Source: Planobispora longispora
GTDB lineage: Bacteria; Actinomycetota; Actinomycetes; Streptosporangiales; Streptosporangiaceae
NCBI RefSeq assembly: GCF_016863135.1
Contig: NZ_BOOH01000003.1
Span: forward strand, 62,001 to 126,000
Reading direction: 5' to 3'
Length of the DNA: 64,000 nt
Below, piece by piece: positions 44,536 through 53,143 of this stretch (its first letter is position 1; every line of letters begins with the position of its first letter). The notes below the pieces were generated by a model. That model did not search any database, was not told the DNA's origin, and saw only the letters and a program-made list of their open reading frames with translations. The position numbers and the translations under genes were made by a program.

Positions 44536-45804
44536 ATGGCAATCTCACGAACCTCCCGGCGGATAGCGGCACTGGCCCTGCTCGCCCTGGCCGCCACCGC
44601 GTGCGCCAGCGAGAAGGCCACCGGAGGCGGCGCCGAGGCCCCCGCCTCCGGCGACGGGGTGAAGACCGGCCCCGGCGTCACCGCCGGCACGATCTCGATC
44701 GGCATGATGACCGACCTGACCGGCCCCTACGCCTCCTTCGGCAAGAGCCTGACCAACGCCCAGCAGCTCTACTTCGAGCAGGTCAACGCGGCCGGCGGCG
44801 TGTGCGGCCGGAAGCTCGAGGCCGTCGTGCGCGACCACGGCTACGACGTGCAGAAGGCCGTCGCCGCCTACACCGAGATCGGGCCGAAGGTGGTGGCGAT
44901 GGCCCACGTCGTGGGCTCGCCCATGGTCAACGCGGTCAAGCAGCGCATCGAGGCCGACAAGATGCTCACCATCCCGCAGGCCTGGGCCACCAGCCTGCTG
45001 GGCAGCGAGCCCATCCAGGTCACCGCCACCACCTACGACATCGACATGATCAACGCGGTGGACTTCCTGGCGAAGGAGAAGGGCGTCAAGTCCGGCGACA
45101 AGATCGGGCACCTGTACTTCGAGGGCGACTATGGCGAGAGCGCCCTCAACGGCTCGAAGTTCGCCGCCGAGAAGCTCGGCCTGGAGCTGGTGGAGCAGAA
45201 GATCAAGGCGACCGACCAGGACATGACCGCGCAGGTCGCCGCGTTCAAGAAGGCGGGCGTCAAGGCCGTGCTGGTCTCGGTCGGCCCCCGTCAGACCGCC
45301 TCCCTCGTCGGCGTCTCGCTGGCCGGCGGCATGGACATCCCGTTCGTCGGCAGCAACTCGGCCTACTCCCCGCAGCTGCTGCCCACGCCGGCCGGTCCCG
45401 CCCTGCTGAAGGACTTCTACTACATGACCGGCGGCGCCCCGATCGGCTCGGACCTGCCCGCGCTGAAGAAGCTGGCCGACGACTACAAGGCGAAGTACCC
45501 CAAGGACGCCATCGACAGCGGCGTCTCGGCCGGCTACACCGCCGCGGGGATCGTCGTCGACGCGCTCAAGAAGGCCTGCGAGAGCAAGGACCTGACCCGG
45601 GCCGGGGTGGTCACCGCGCACCGCAGCCAGAACGCCTGGGGCCAGGAGTACGGCGGCACCATGGACTTCACCGTGTTCGACAAGCCCGCGTCGCTGCGGT
45701 CCTACGTGGCCAAGCCGGACAAGGACGCCCTGGGCGGCGCGGTCGTCTTCAAGGACGCCTCGGAGTCGGATCTGGTCAAGGAGTACCAGGTCCCGGTGGG
45801 CTGA
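44536..45804 (+). CDS. Liv-type ABC transporter substrate-binding lipoprotein
   Basis: 422-residue periplasmic-binding protein (Leu/Ile/Val-binding family 6). A signal peptide with lipobox AATAC places the lipidated Cys near residue 23. Fold motifs are TISIGMMTDLTGPYASFGKSLTNAQQLYFEQVNAAGGV and the later GYTAAGIVVDAL. It captures the substrate outside the membrane for the LivFGHM complex. The sequence does not name the ligand; an amide, urea or hydrophobic amino acid are all possible. A hairpin terminator follows 42 nt after the stop. Confidence 0.93.
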   Translation: MAISRTSRRIAALALLALAATACASEKATGGGAEAPASGDGVKTGPGVTAGTISIGMMTDLTGPYASFGKSLTNAQQLYFEQVNAAGGVCGRKLEAVVRDHGYDVQKAVAAYTEIGPKVVAMAHVVGSPMVNAVKQRIEADKMLTIPQAWATSLLGSEPIQVTATTYDIDMINAVDFLAKEKGVKSGDKIGHLYFEGDYGESALNGSKFAAEKLGLELVEQKIKATDQDMTAQVAAFKKAGVKAVLVSVGPRQTASLVGVSLAGGMDIPFVGSNSAYSPQLLPTPAGPALLKDFYYMTGGAPIGSDLPALKKLADDYKAKYPKDAIDSGVSAGYTAAGIVVDALKKACESKDLTRAGVVTAHRSQNAWGQEYGGTMDFTVFDKPASLRSYVAKPDKDALGGAVVFKDASESDLVKEYQVPVG

Positions 45805-45846
45805 TCCCCCGCGGACCGGCTCTCCGCGAGCCGGTCTCCCCCTTCC

Positions 45847-45893
45847 CGTACGGCCCGTGCCCGCGTCTCTCACCTGCGGGTGCGGGCCGTACG
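45847..45893 (+). terminator. Hairpin after the Liv-type operon
   Basis: CGTACGGCCCG and CGGGCCGTACG form 11 perfect pairs, followed by a 2-nt mismatch and 5 further pairs around an 11-nt loop. No U-tract. It separates the Liv operon from the mce operon. Confidence 0.65.
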
Positions 45894-45993
45894 TCTGCCC
45901 CGGCTCCACCGCCGCCCGACAAAGGTGTGAACGCCCTGACAAGTTGTGACCTGGGCCTCATACCTTTTCCTCAAATTCCCAGGAAAGCATCGA

Positions 45994-46017
45994 CTTACTG
46001 GACTACCCGTCAGTAAG
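45994..46017. promoter_or_regulatory. Inverted repeat upstream of mce operon, TetR-like operator
   Basis: CTTACTG-N10-CAGTAAG, perfect 7-bp arms, lies 65 bp upstream of the first YrbE gene. Size and layout suit a TetR-type dimer. No TetR gene is in the window, so the regulator would be encoded elsewhere. Confidence 0.5.
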
Positions 46018-46081
46018 GTGACTCATCCACGGTCGGCGGAGCGGATCCCGAGGTGGTCATGGCACAGCGGACGGCGGGCTG

Positions 46082-46891
46082 ATGACGGACGGCGGGCGGG
46101 ACATGGTCACCGGTTACGTCGTCCGCAGAACCACCGACGCGCTCGGCCGGATCGGCGACATGTCGGTCATCACCATCGAAGGATTCCGCCGCACCTGGGA
46201 TGTCAGGACCTGGTTCTGGGAGTTCGTCCACCAGTGCTGGTTCCTGGCCCGCGTCACCAGCCTGCCCGTGCTCCTCGTCTCGCTGCCCCTCGGCGCCACC
46301 GTCGCCCTCCAGGTGGGCGAGCTGGCCTGGCAGCTCGGCGCGTCCTCGGCCACCGGCGGCGCCGTCGTCGTCGGCCTGGTCCGCGAGGTCGCCCCGATGG
46401 CCTCGGCCCTGCTCATCGCCGGGGCCGGCGGGTCGGCGATGACCTCCGACATCGGCGCCCGCAACATCCGCGACGAGCTGGCGGCCATGGAGGTCATGGC
46501 GGTCAACCCGATCCACCGCCTGGTCACCCCCCGCCTCTGGGCGGCGAGCACGGTGGCGGTGCTGCTGGTCCCGCTGGTCATCGTCGCGGGGGCGGCCGGC
46601 GGATACTTCTTCAACGTCATCATCCAGGGCGTCACCCCCGGCGCCTACTTCGACGGCGCGCTCTCCCTGCTGGTCACCAGCGACCTGCTGGTCACGCTCC
46701 TGAAAGCCTGGATCTTCGGCTTCATCGCCGCGATCATGGCCTGCTACTTCGGCATGACCTGCCAGACCAGCCCGGTCGGCGTCGGGCGCGCGGTGAACCA
46801 GTCCACGGTCGTCACCTTCGTTCTGGTCTTCGCCGTCAACTACGTCATCACGATGATCTACTTCCTCGCCTACCCGCCGAGGGCGCTGTGA
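46082..46891 (+). CDS. yrbEA: YrbE/MlaE-family permease A of the mce lipid transporter
   Basis: 269-residue membrane permease, first gene of the mce operon. The MlaE-type core contains VREVAPMASALLIAGAGGSAMTSDIGARNIRDELAAMEVMAVNP, with the conserved ExP-type loop between hydrophobic segments. With the second YrbE it forms the membrane channel of an importer for lipids or sterols, powered by an ATPase (MceG/Mkl) encoded elsewhere. An in-frame ATG at 46103 is an alternative start. Its stop overlaps the next start (TGATG). Confidence 0.93.
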   Translation: MTDGGRDMVTGYVVRRTTDALGRIGDMSVITIEGFRRTWDVRTWFWEFVHQCWFLARVTSLPVLLVSLPLGATVALQVGELAWQLGASSATGGAVVVGLVREVAPMASALLIAGAGGSAMTSDIGARNIRDELAAMEVMAVNPIHRLVTPRLWAASTVAVLLVPLVIVAGAAGGYFFNVIIQGVTPGAYFDGALSLLVTSDLLVTLLKAWIFGFIAAIMACYFGMTCQTSPVGVGRAVNQSTVVTFVLVFAVNYVITMIYFLAYPPRAL

Positions 46892-47757
46892 TGGCCGCGG
46901 TCCCCGGGGCCCGCACCACGGGCCAGCGCGCGTACGGCGCGTTCCGCGACGTGACGGAGCGGGTGGCCTCGCTCTCGGACTGGCCGCTCTTCCTCTGGAA
47001 GGTGATCTTCTACTCGGTCCGGGACATCATCCTGCGGGCCAAGTTCACCAAGGTCGTGCTCCGCCAGGTCAGCGACGTCGTGGTGGGCGTCGGCGCGACC
47101 GTCATCGGCGGCGGCATGGTCTTCGTGGCGTTCACGATGGCCTTCGCCGTCGGCGCCACCGTCGGGCTCCAGGGCTACCAGGGCCTGCAGGCGATCGGCG
47201 CCGAGTCGTTCATCGGCCTGGTGGGCAGCTTCGCCAACGTCCGGGAGATCACCCCGATCATCGCGGCCGTGGCGCTGGCCGCCCAGGTCGGGTCGTCCTT
47301 CACCGCCGAGCTGGGCGCGATGCGGATCTCCGAGGAGATCGACGCGCTGGAGGTGATGGGCATCAACGCCTTCACCTACCTGATCTGCACCCGGGTGGTG
47401 GCCGCGCTGATCGCGCTGATCCCGGTCTACATGATCGCGCTGTTCGCCAGCTTCTTCGCCACCCGGCTGATGTGCACGGTCCTGTTCGGCATGGCGCCGG
47501 GCGTCTACGACTACTACTTCTATCTCGGCCTTCCGGTGATGGACATCGTCTACAGCGTGATCAAGGTCGTCGTCTTCGCGTTCGCCGTGATCAGCATCCA
47601 CTGCCACTACGGGTTCAACGCCACCGGCGGCCCGGTCGGCGTGGGCGTCGCGGCCGGGCGGGCGATCCGCCAGTCGATCGTCACCGTGATCATCCTCAAC
47701 CTGCTGCTGTCCTACCTCTTCTGGGGCCAGGGCAGCGGCGTGAAGCTGACGGGGTGA
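46891..47757 (+). CDS. yrbEB: YrbE/MlaE-family permease B of the mce lipid transporter
   Basis: 288-residue partner permease. Core motif: FANVREITPIIAAVALAAQVGSSFTAELGAMRISEEIDALEVMGIN. Five to six membrane segments. An N-terminal amphipathic region (FRDVTERVASLSDWPLFLWKV) is usual for YrbE. The first Mce gene follows 6 bp later. Confidence 0.94.
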   Translation: MAAVPGARTTGQRAYGAFRDVTERVASLSDWPLFLWKVIFYSVRDIILRAKFTKVVLRQVSDVVVGVGATVIGGGMVFVAFTMAFAVGATVGLQGYQGLQAIGAESFIGLVGSFANVREITPIIAAVALAAQVGSSFTAELGAMRISEEIDALEVMGINAFTYLICTRVVAALIALIPVYMIALFASFFATRLMCTVLFGMAPGVYDYYFYLGLPVMDIVYSVIKVVVFAFAVISIHCHYGFNATGGPVGVGVAAGRAIRQSIVTVIILNLLLSYLFWGQGSGVKLTG

Positions 47758-47763
47758 GCGACG

Positions 47764-48780
47764 ATGGCCCGCGGTGAGACCCCGCTCCCGGTCCGGCTGG
47801 CGATCTCCCTGGCCGTGATCGTCGCCCTCCTGGCGACCCTGGTGGTCATCATCCGGAACGCCTCCACCGAGAGCGGCACCCGCCTGTCGGCCGCGTTCAG
47901 CCACGCCGGGCAGGGACTGGACCCCAACTCCCCCGTCAAGATCCGCGGCATCACGGTGGGCGGGGTCGGCTCGGTGACCCTGGACTCCGCCGGCCGGGCC
48001 GTGGTGACGATGTACATCGACCCCGGAGTCAAGGTGCCCGAGACCGTCACCGCGGCGATCGAGCCGACCTCGGTGTTCGGCCCCAAGTTCGTCGACCTGC
48101 TCCCCGGCGGCGGCGAGACCTCCGGCCCGTACCTGGGCGACGGCGCCGTCATCACCAGGACCCGGGCGCCGGTGGACCTGTCGGACTCCCTCGGCGAGGC
48201 GTACGAGGGCCTCAGCGCCGTGGACCCGCAGGACATCACCACGATCGTGCACACCCTGGGCCGCGGCCTGGACGGCAAGGGCCCGCAGATCCGCGAGATC
48301 GTCGAGGGCGGCGGGAAGGTCATCGACGTCGCGCACCGCCGCCGCGAGGAGTTCCAGCGGTTCATCGGCGACACCGCGGCGCTCAGCGGCAGCCTCGCCG
48401 ACAAGGGCGACGAGATCATCGGCATCTCCGCCGACGTCAACGTGCTCACCCCCGGCCTGCTGGAGCGGGCCGACAAGATACGGGCGCTGCTGCGGGAGTT
48501 CGACGAGCTGTCCAGCCTGAGCGCGTACGGCCTGCGCAAGCACCGCCGCAACCTCAAGGCGGCGGTGAACTCCGGCGAGCGCGCGGCCTCCCTGATCTAC
48601 GCGCAGCTCGGCCTGGCCGGTGACGGGGTGCGGGGGCTGAACCAGATCCTCACCGTGCTGAACGACCTGATCGCGGGCCAGGGCCCCGGCGACGCCAACC
48701 AACTCAAGATGGCGGCCTTCGTCGCGACCGACATCTGCGAGCTCTTCGTCGGCGCCTGCGGCCCCACGAACGGCAGGTGA
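47764..48780 (+). CDS. mceA: Mce-family protein A
   Basis: 338 residues: an N-terminal membrane anchor (about 13-33), then an MCE/MlaD domain (about 40-120: AAFSHAGQGLDPNSPVKIRGITVGGVGSV) and a long helical C-terminus that builds the transport tunnel across the cell envelope. Shorter C-terminal tail than mycobacterial MceA. Sits between yrbEB and five further mce genes. Confidence 0.92.
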   Translation: MARGETPLPVRLAISLAVIVALLATLVVIIRNASTESGTRLSAAFSHAGQGLDPNSPVKIRGITVGGVGSVTLDSAGRAVVTMYIDPGVKVPETVTAAIEPTSVFGPKFVDLLPGGGETSGPYLGDGAVITRTRAPVDLSDSLGEAYEGLSAVDPQDITTIVHTLGRGLDGKGPQIREIVEGGGKVIDVAHRRREEFQRFIGDTAALSGSLADKGDEIIGISADVNVLTPGLLERADKIRALLREFDELSSLSAYGLRKHRRNLKAAVNSGERAASLIYAQLGLAGDGVRGLNQILTVLNDLIAGQGPGDANQLKMAAFVATDICELFVGACGPTNGR

Positions 48781-48784
48781 GGGG

Positions 48785-49843
48785 ATGGCCCGGTCGAGAG
48801 AGCAGATCCAGCGGCGCTGGACGCTGGGCAAGTTCGGCCTGTTCTTCGCGGTGACGGTCACGCTGATCGTCGTGATCGGCGCGCAGATCGCCCGGGTGGG
48901 CGTGGGCGACACCTACACCCTCGTCGCGACCTTCGACGACGTCGCCGGGCTCCACACGGGCGACCAGGTGAAGATCGCCGGAGCGCCGGTCGGGCAGGTC
49001 GACACGATCGAGGTGGTCAACGGCAGGGCCGAGGTCACCCTGAGCGTGCAGGCCTCGGTGCGGGTCCCCTCCGACACCTCCGCCGCGGTCCGCTGGCGCA
49101 ACACCATCGGCCAGCGGGTGATCTACCTGGAGCCCGGGACCGCGCGGGACACGCTGCCCGACGGCGCCCGGGTGAAGCGGACCAGCTCGGTGGTCGACAT
49201 CGGCGAGCTGGTCAGCGATCTGGGCCCGCTCACCCGGAGCCTGGACCCCGAGCAGATCAACCAGTTGCTCACCGCCGCGGGCGAGGCGCTGGACGGCAAC
49301 CAGAAGAACATCCCGGAACTGGTGAACAACCTCGACGCCCTGACCACCACCATCGCCGAACGCAAGAAGATCATCCAAGGGCTGCTGGAGGACTACGCCA
49401 CGGTGACCGGCGTGGTCGCCCGCAGGGACAAGCAGATCTCCAGGCTCGTGGACAACCTGGTCGAGCTGACCGGCGCGTTCGCCCGCAACCGCAAGCTGAT
49501 CGACGAGGCCCTGGTGGAGCTGTCCACCACGGTCCGGGTCAACGACCGGGTGCTGGGCGAGAACTCCGAGGAGTTCGGCCGCCTGGTCGACCACATGACC
49601 CGGCTCACCGGCGGCGTCCGGCGCAACATCTCCTCCATCGAGAAGGTGCTCAACACGCTCGGCCCGCCGCTGCGGCGCTCGTACCAGGTGACCGGCCGGG
49701 GCCACTTCGTCACCACGGCGGTGCCCTGCGTGGCGCTGGGCCCGCTGCCCTGCCCGTATCCGATGAGCACTCCCCCGCCGCTGCGCAACGGCACGAAGCT
49801 CACCAGCACGGGGAGCCTGCGGCGAGTCCTGGTGGGGCCCTGA
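48785..49843 (+). CDS. mceB: Mce-family protein B
   Basis: 352 residues: anchor at about 14-38, MCE domain with ATFDDVAGLHTGDQVKIAGAPVGQVDTI, and a helical middle (coiled-coil-like, 130-290). The C-terminus has two cysteines (VPCVALGPLPCPYP) that could form a disulfide outside the membrane. It overlaps mceC by 1 bp (TGATG). Confidence 0.92.
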   Translation: MARSREQIQRRWTLGKFGLFFAVTVTLIVVIGAQIARVGVGDTYTLVATFDDVAGLHTGDQVKIAGAPVGQVDTIEVVNGRAEVTLSVQASVRVPSDTSAAVRWRNTIGQRVIYLEPGTARDTLPDGARVKRTSSVVDIGELVSDLGPLTRSLDPEQINQLLTAAGEALDGNQKNIPELVNNLDALTTTIAERKKIIQGLLEDYATVTGVVARRDKQISRLVDNLVELTGAFARNRKLIDEALVELSTTVRVNDRVLGENSEEFGRLVDHMTRLTGGVRRNISSIEKVLNTLGPPLRRSYQVTGRGHFVTTAVPCVALGPLPCPYPMSTPPPLRNGTKLTSTGSLRRVLVGP

Positions 49844-50868
49844 TGGCGATCAAGTCGTTCCGTGACCGCAACAAGATCGTCGTCGGCCTGGTGTCGCTGG
49901 CGACCCTCGGCACCGTGCTGCTCGTCACCTTCCTGGTCGGCAACCTGGGGCTGCTGGAAGGCGGCTACACGATGTCGGCGATCCTGCCGGACTCGGCCGG
50001 GCTGCGCTCGGGCAACGACGTGCGGGTGGCGGGGGTGCCCGTCGGCAAGGTCACCGAGGTCCGGGCCGACTACGCCAAGGGCCACGTCGTGGTCACCTGG
50101 AAGATGGACGACGGGATCAGGCTCGGCCCGCAGACCCGCGCCGAGATCACCCTCTCCAACCTGCTGGGCGGCCGCTACATCAAGCTCACCGGGCCGGTCA
50201 CCCGGCCCTACATGGACGAACTGCCCGAGGAGCGGCGGCGGATCCCGATGGAGCGGACCAGCACCCCGACGCTGATCACCGACGCCCTCAAGGACACCAC
50301 CCGGCTGCTGGACCGGCTCGACACCGACGCCGTCGACAAGCTGCTGTCGGAGCTGTCGGAGCTGGAGCCCGCCCCGCAGGGCCGGGTCACCCGGCTGCTG
50401 GACAACATCGGCGAGCTGTCGGAGGTCATCAGCGAGAGCGAGCCCGAGCTGCGGAAGCTGCTGGACAACGGCAACAAGATCATCTCTGTGCTGGAGTCCA
50501 AGGACGAGCAGATCGACCAGCTGATCGACTCGATCGAGATCATGCTCAACGAGCTGCGGCTCCGGCGGGACGAGCTGAAGACCTTCCTCGGCGAGGGCAG
50601 CGACCTGGTCAACAGCATCTCCGACCTGGTCACCGAGCACGAGAAGAACCTGATCGCGGTGGTCGACGACGTGACCGCGATCAGCAACCGCCTCGACTCC
50701 ACCAGCGCCAAGGGCCTCAACACGGTGCTGACCTGGGTCGGTCCCACCTTCTCCGGGCTGGCCACCACCGGCGGCCAGGGGCCGTGGGTGGACGCCATCG
50801 CCGTCGGGCTCGGCCCGATCAACCCCGAGGTGCTCGGCGCCATCCGCAACGACAGGAGGGACCGGTGA
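49843..50868 (+). CDS. mceC: Mce-family protein C
   Basis: 341 residues: anchor at about 12-34, MCE domain (SAILPDSAGLRSGNDVRVAGVPVGKVTEV...TLSNLLGGRYIKL) and a strongly acidic helical region (150-270: repeated LSELSELEP, LESKDEQIDQLIDSIEIM) followed by the conserved C-terminus. The stop overlaps the next GTG (GTGA). Confidence 0.92.
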   Translation: MAIKSFRDRNKIVVGLVSLATLGTVLLVTFLVGNLGLLEGGYTMSAILPDSAGLRSGNDVRVAGVPVGKVTEVRADYAKGHVVVTWKMDDGIRLGPQTRAEITLSNLLGGRYIKLTGPVTRPYMDELPEERRRIPMERTSTPTLITDALKDTTRLLDRLDTDAVDKLLSELSELEPAPQGRVTRLLDNIGELSEVISESEPELRKLLDNGNKIISVLESKDEQIDQLIDSIEIMLNELRLRRDELKTFLGEGSDLVNSISDLVTEHEKNLIAVVDDVTAISNRLDSTSAKGLNTVLTWVGPTFSGLATTGGQGPWVDAIAVGLGPINPEVLGAIRNDRRDR

Positions 50869-52013
50869 CCCCCGCGACCCGTCCGGCGGCCCCGCCGGCG
50901 ACCTCCATCCTCCGTCCGGCGACCTCCATCCTCCGTCCGGCGGCCTCCGTGCCCCGTCCGGCGGCCCCGGCGCGCCCGCTCCGGCGCGCGCTCACCTCGA
51001 TCCTGCTCGCGGGGGTGCTGCTGGCCGGGACCGGGGGGTGCTCGCTGTTGCCGGGCGGGGCGGGGCCGTACCGGCTGACCGCCTACTTCGCCGCCGCGCC
51101 CTCCCTGTACGAGCAGGCCAAGGTGAAGGTGATGGGCCTGGACGCGGGGACGGTGGAGAAGCTCACCGTCGAGGGCGACAGGGTCCGCGCGGACCTCGTG
51201 GTGGACGGCGGGGTCCCGCTGCCCGCGGACGTCCAGGCGATCGTCGCCCCGCAGAACACCCTGGGCGAGCGGAACGTGGTGCTGCACCCGCCGTGGAAAC
51301 CCGGCATGCCGCGTATCCGGCCGGGCGCGGTGATCCCGCTGGAGCGGACCGACCTGCCCGTGGAGATCGACGACGCTCTGGAGGCGTTCACCAAGCTCAC
51401 CGACGCCCTGGACACCGACAAGATGGGCGACGTCGCCGGGAACCTGGCCGACAGCGTCCGCGGCCGGGGCCGGCAGATCAACGAGGCGCTGGAGGACGCG
51501 GCCTCGCTGACCCGGACGCTCGCGGGGCAGGACGAGCAGCTGATCGAGCTGGCCGGGAACCTGAACAAGATCGCCACCAGGCTCAACGAGCGCGAGAGCC
51601 AGGTCAAGACGACCATCGACGCCTTCGCCGAGGCCAGCGCCACCCTGGCCGACGAGCGGGAGCGCATGCGGCGCTTCGTCACCGGCCTGGCCGAGTTCGT
51701 CCAGCGGGGTGACGCGCTGGTCGAGGCCTACCAGGTGAGGCTGCCCCGGGGCGTGACCAACCTCGCCGAGCTGGTGATCACCTTGAAGGTCAACAGCGAG
51801 TCGGCCGCCGAGGCCATCTCCGGGACCCGCAAGTTCGTCGACAACATGGTCATGTCCTGGGACAGGGAGCATCACGTGCTCAAGTTCCGGCTCGTGCTCA
51901 ACGCCATGACCCGCGCCTGGCTGACCCCCCTCTTCGACGCGCTCGGCCTGGGCAAGGTGCCCTGTCTCCCGGGTGAGCTGAGCAACTGCCCCTGGCAGCA
52001 GGGAAGGAGGTGA
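50865..52013 (+). CDS. mceD: Mce-family lipoprotein D
   Basis: 382 residues. A Pro/Ala-rich N-terminal extension made from a 21-bp DNA repeat (PATSILR units) precedes a signal sequence with lipobox LAGTGGC (Cys near 53). The MCE domain follows (AYFAAAPSLYEQAKVKVMGLDAGTVEKL...VAPQNTLGERNVVL), then a long helical region. If the repeat-coded residues are translated, the signal peptide is unusually long (about 52 residues). The C-terminal CLPGELSNCPW could form a disulfide. Confidence 0.9.
   Translation: MTPATRPAAPPATSILRPATSILRPAASVPRPAAPARPLRRALTSILLAGVLLAGTGGCSLLPGGAGPYRLTAYFAAAPSLYEQAKVKVMGLDAGTVEKLTVEGDRVRADLVVDGGVPLPADVQAIVAPQNTLGERNVVLHPPWKPGMPRIRPGAVIPLERTDLPVEIDDALEAFTKLTDALDTDKMGDVAGNLADSVRGRGRQINEALEDAASLTRTLAGQDEQLIELAGNLNKIATRLNERESQVKTTIDAFAEASATLADERERMRRFVTGLAEFVQRGDALVEAYQVRLPRGVTNLAELVITLKVNSESAAEAISGTRKFVDNMVMSWDREHHVLKFRLVLNAMTRAWLTPLFDALGLGKVPCLPGELSNCPWQQGRR
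50895..50957 (+). repeat. 21-bp tandem repeat in the 5' end of mceD
   Basis: Two perfect 21-bp copies (50895-50915, 50916-50936; core GCGACCTCCATCCTCCGT) and one degenerate third copy (50937-50957), coding PATSILR, PATSILR, PAASVPR. The repeat lengthens the n-region of the lipoprotein signal peptide. Confidence 0.85.
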
Positions 52014-52130
52014 GCGGAGTGCGCGCAGTGGTCGGCGCAGCGCAGCGAGCCGCCCGCGGAGCGAACGGAGCTCACCGACCGACCCGTGAGCAGGCGGAGG
52101 TGAGCGGAGTGCGCGCAGTGGTCGGCGCGG
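52006..52130 (+). repeat. 90-bp-offset duplication of mceE ribosome-binding site and start
   Basis: 52006-52040 and 52096-52130 match at 34 of 35 positions, exactly 90 bp apart. Each copy carries GGAGG followed 8 nt later by an in-frame GTG (52019 and 52109). The 55 bp between holds GAGCGAACGGAGCTCACC, partly inverted relative to the GGTGAGC of the repeat. Confidence 0.85.
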
Positions 52131-53143
52131 CGCGGTGGGCGAGGCCGGCGGCGGGGCTGGCGGCGCTCTCGATGGCGGCGGCGTGCAGCCTGCAGTCCTT
52201 CGGCGCGCCGTCCGGGGATCTCACCCTCGTGGCGACCTTCGACGACGTGCAGAGCCTGGTGGTCGGGCACAGCGTGCAGATCTCCGACGTGCGGGTGGGC
52301 AGCGTCACCGACATCCGGCTGGAGGGCTACCGGGCCAAGGTCACCATGTCCGTCGAGGACGGCCACCGGGTGCCCGAGGGCACCTCCGCGACGGTCGCCA
52401 AGACGTCGATCCTGGGTGAGAACTACGTCGAGCTGAATCTGCCCGCCGGCAAGGACATGACGACCGGGCCGTTCATGGCGGACGGCGCGACGATCTCGGA
52501 GACGTCGGTCGAGCCGGACATCGAGCAGGTCACCCAGCGGGCGGGGCCGCTGATCGACGCGCTCGGCGCCCAGGACGTCAACGCCATCCTGGACGCGGCG
52601 GCGACCGGCATCGGCGGCAAGGGCGAGGATCTCAACCGGCTGCTGCGGCAGACCACCGAGGTCACGGCCGCCTACGCCGAGTCCCGCCGGGATCTGGCGC
52701 GCACCATCGACGGCCTGGCGAAGCTGGGCGACGAGCTGGCCAAGGGCAGCGACGAGCTGGACAAGCTGCCCGGCAGCGTCGAGGCCGCCACCGCGCGCCT
52801 CAACCACGGCCGCAAGCACGTGAAGAAGACGCTGAGGGAGCTGACCGCCCTGGCGCGCGAGGTGAACGCCACCGTCTATCCCCGGCACGCGGCCCGCCTG
52901 CGCGAGCTCCTGCGGGAGCTCGACGGGGTGTCCACGTCGATGGTTCGCGGCAAGGAGGATCTGAAGGTCCTGATCAGCCGGGTGCAGCGGTTCATCGACA
53001 TGCCGCCGATCGTGGTCAACGGCCAGCTGCTGACCTACGTCTGGCTGAAGGGCATCCTGCTGTCCAAGCCGAAGACGGACGACAAGCCCAAGACGCCCAA
53101 CTCAGTGGATGACTTCCGCCTGCTGCTGGAGCCGCCGCGATGA
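52109..53143 (+). CDS. mceE: Mce-family lipoprotein E
   Basis: About 344 residues from the GTG at 52109. The signal peptide is compact (RAVVGAARWARPAAGLAALS) with lipobox SMAAAC. The MCE domain follows (ATFDDVQSLVVGHSVQISDVRVGSVTDI...VAKTSILGENYVELNLP), then a helical region to the C-terminus. The frame is open upstream, and a second GGAGG-N8-GTG at 52019 would add 30 residues that duplicate the signal-peptide start. 52109 gives the standard lipoprotein signal, so the upstream copy is taken as a duplication; either or both may be used. Confidence 0.87.
   Translation: MRAVVGAARWARPAAGLAALSMAAACSLQSFGAPSGDLTLVATFDDVQSLVVGHSVQISDVRVGSVTDIRLEGYRAKVTMSVEDGHRVPEGTSATVAKTSILGENYVELNLPAGKDMTTGPFMADGATISETSVEPDIEQVTQRAGPLIDALGAQDVNAILDAAATGIGGKGEDLNRLLRQTTEVTAAYAESRRDLARTIDGLAKLGDELAKGSDELDKLPGSVEAATARLNHGRKHVKKTLRELTALAREVNATVYPRHAARLRELLRELDGVSTSMVRGKEDLKVLISRVQRFIDMPPIVVNGQLLTYVWLKGILLSKPKTDDKPKTPNSVDDFRLLLEPPR

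Noticed and set aside
52020-52095. CRISPR-like or mobile-element repeat in the mceD-mceE junction
   Set aside because: Only two copies with exact 90-bp offset and no transposase, target-site duplication or further units; a local duplication explains it.
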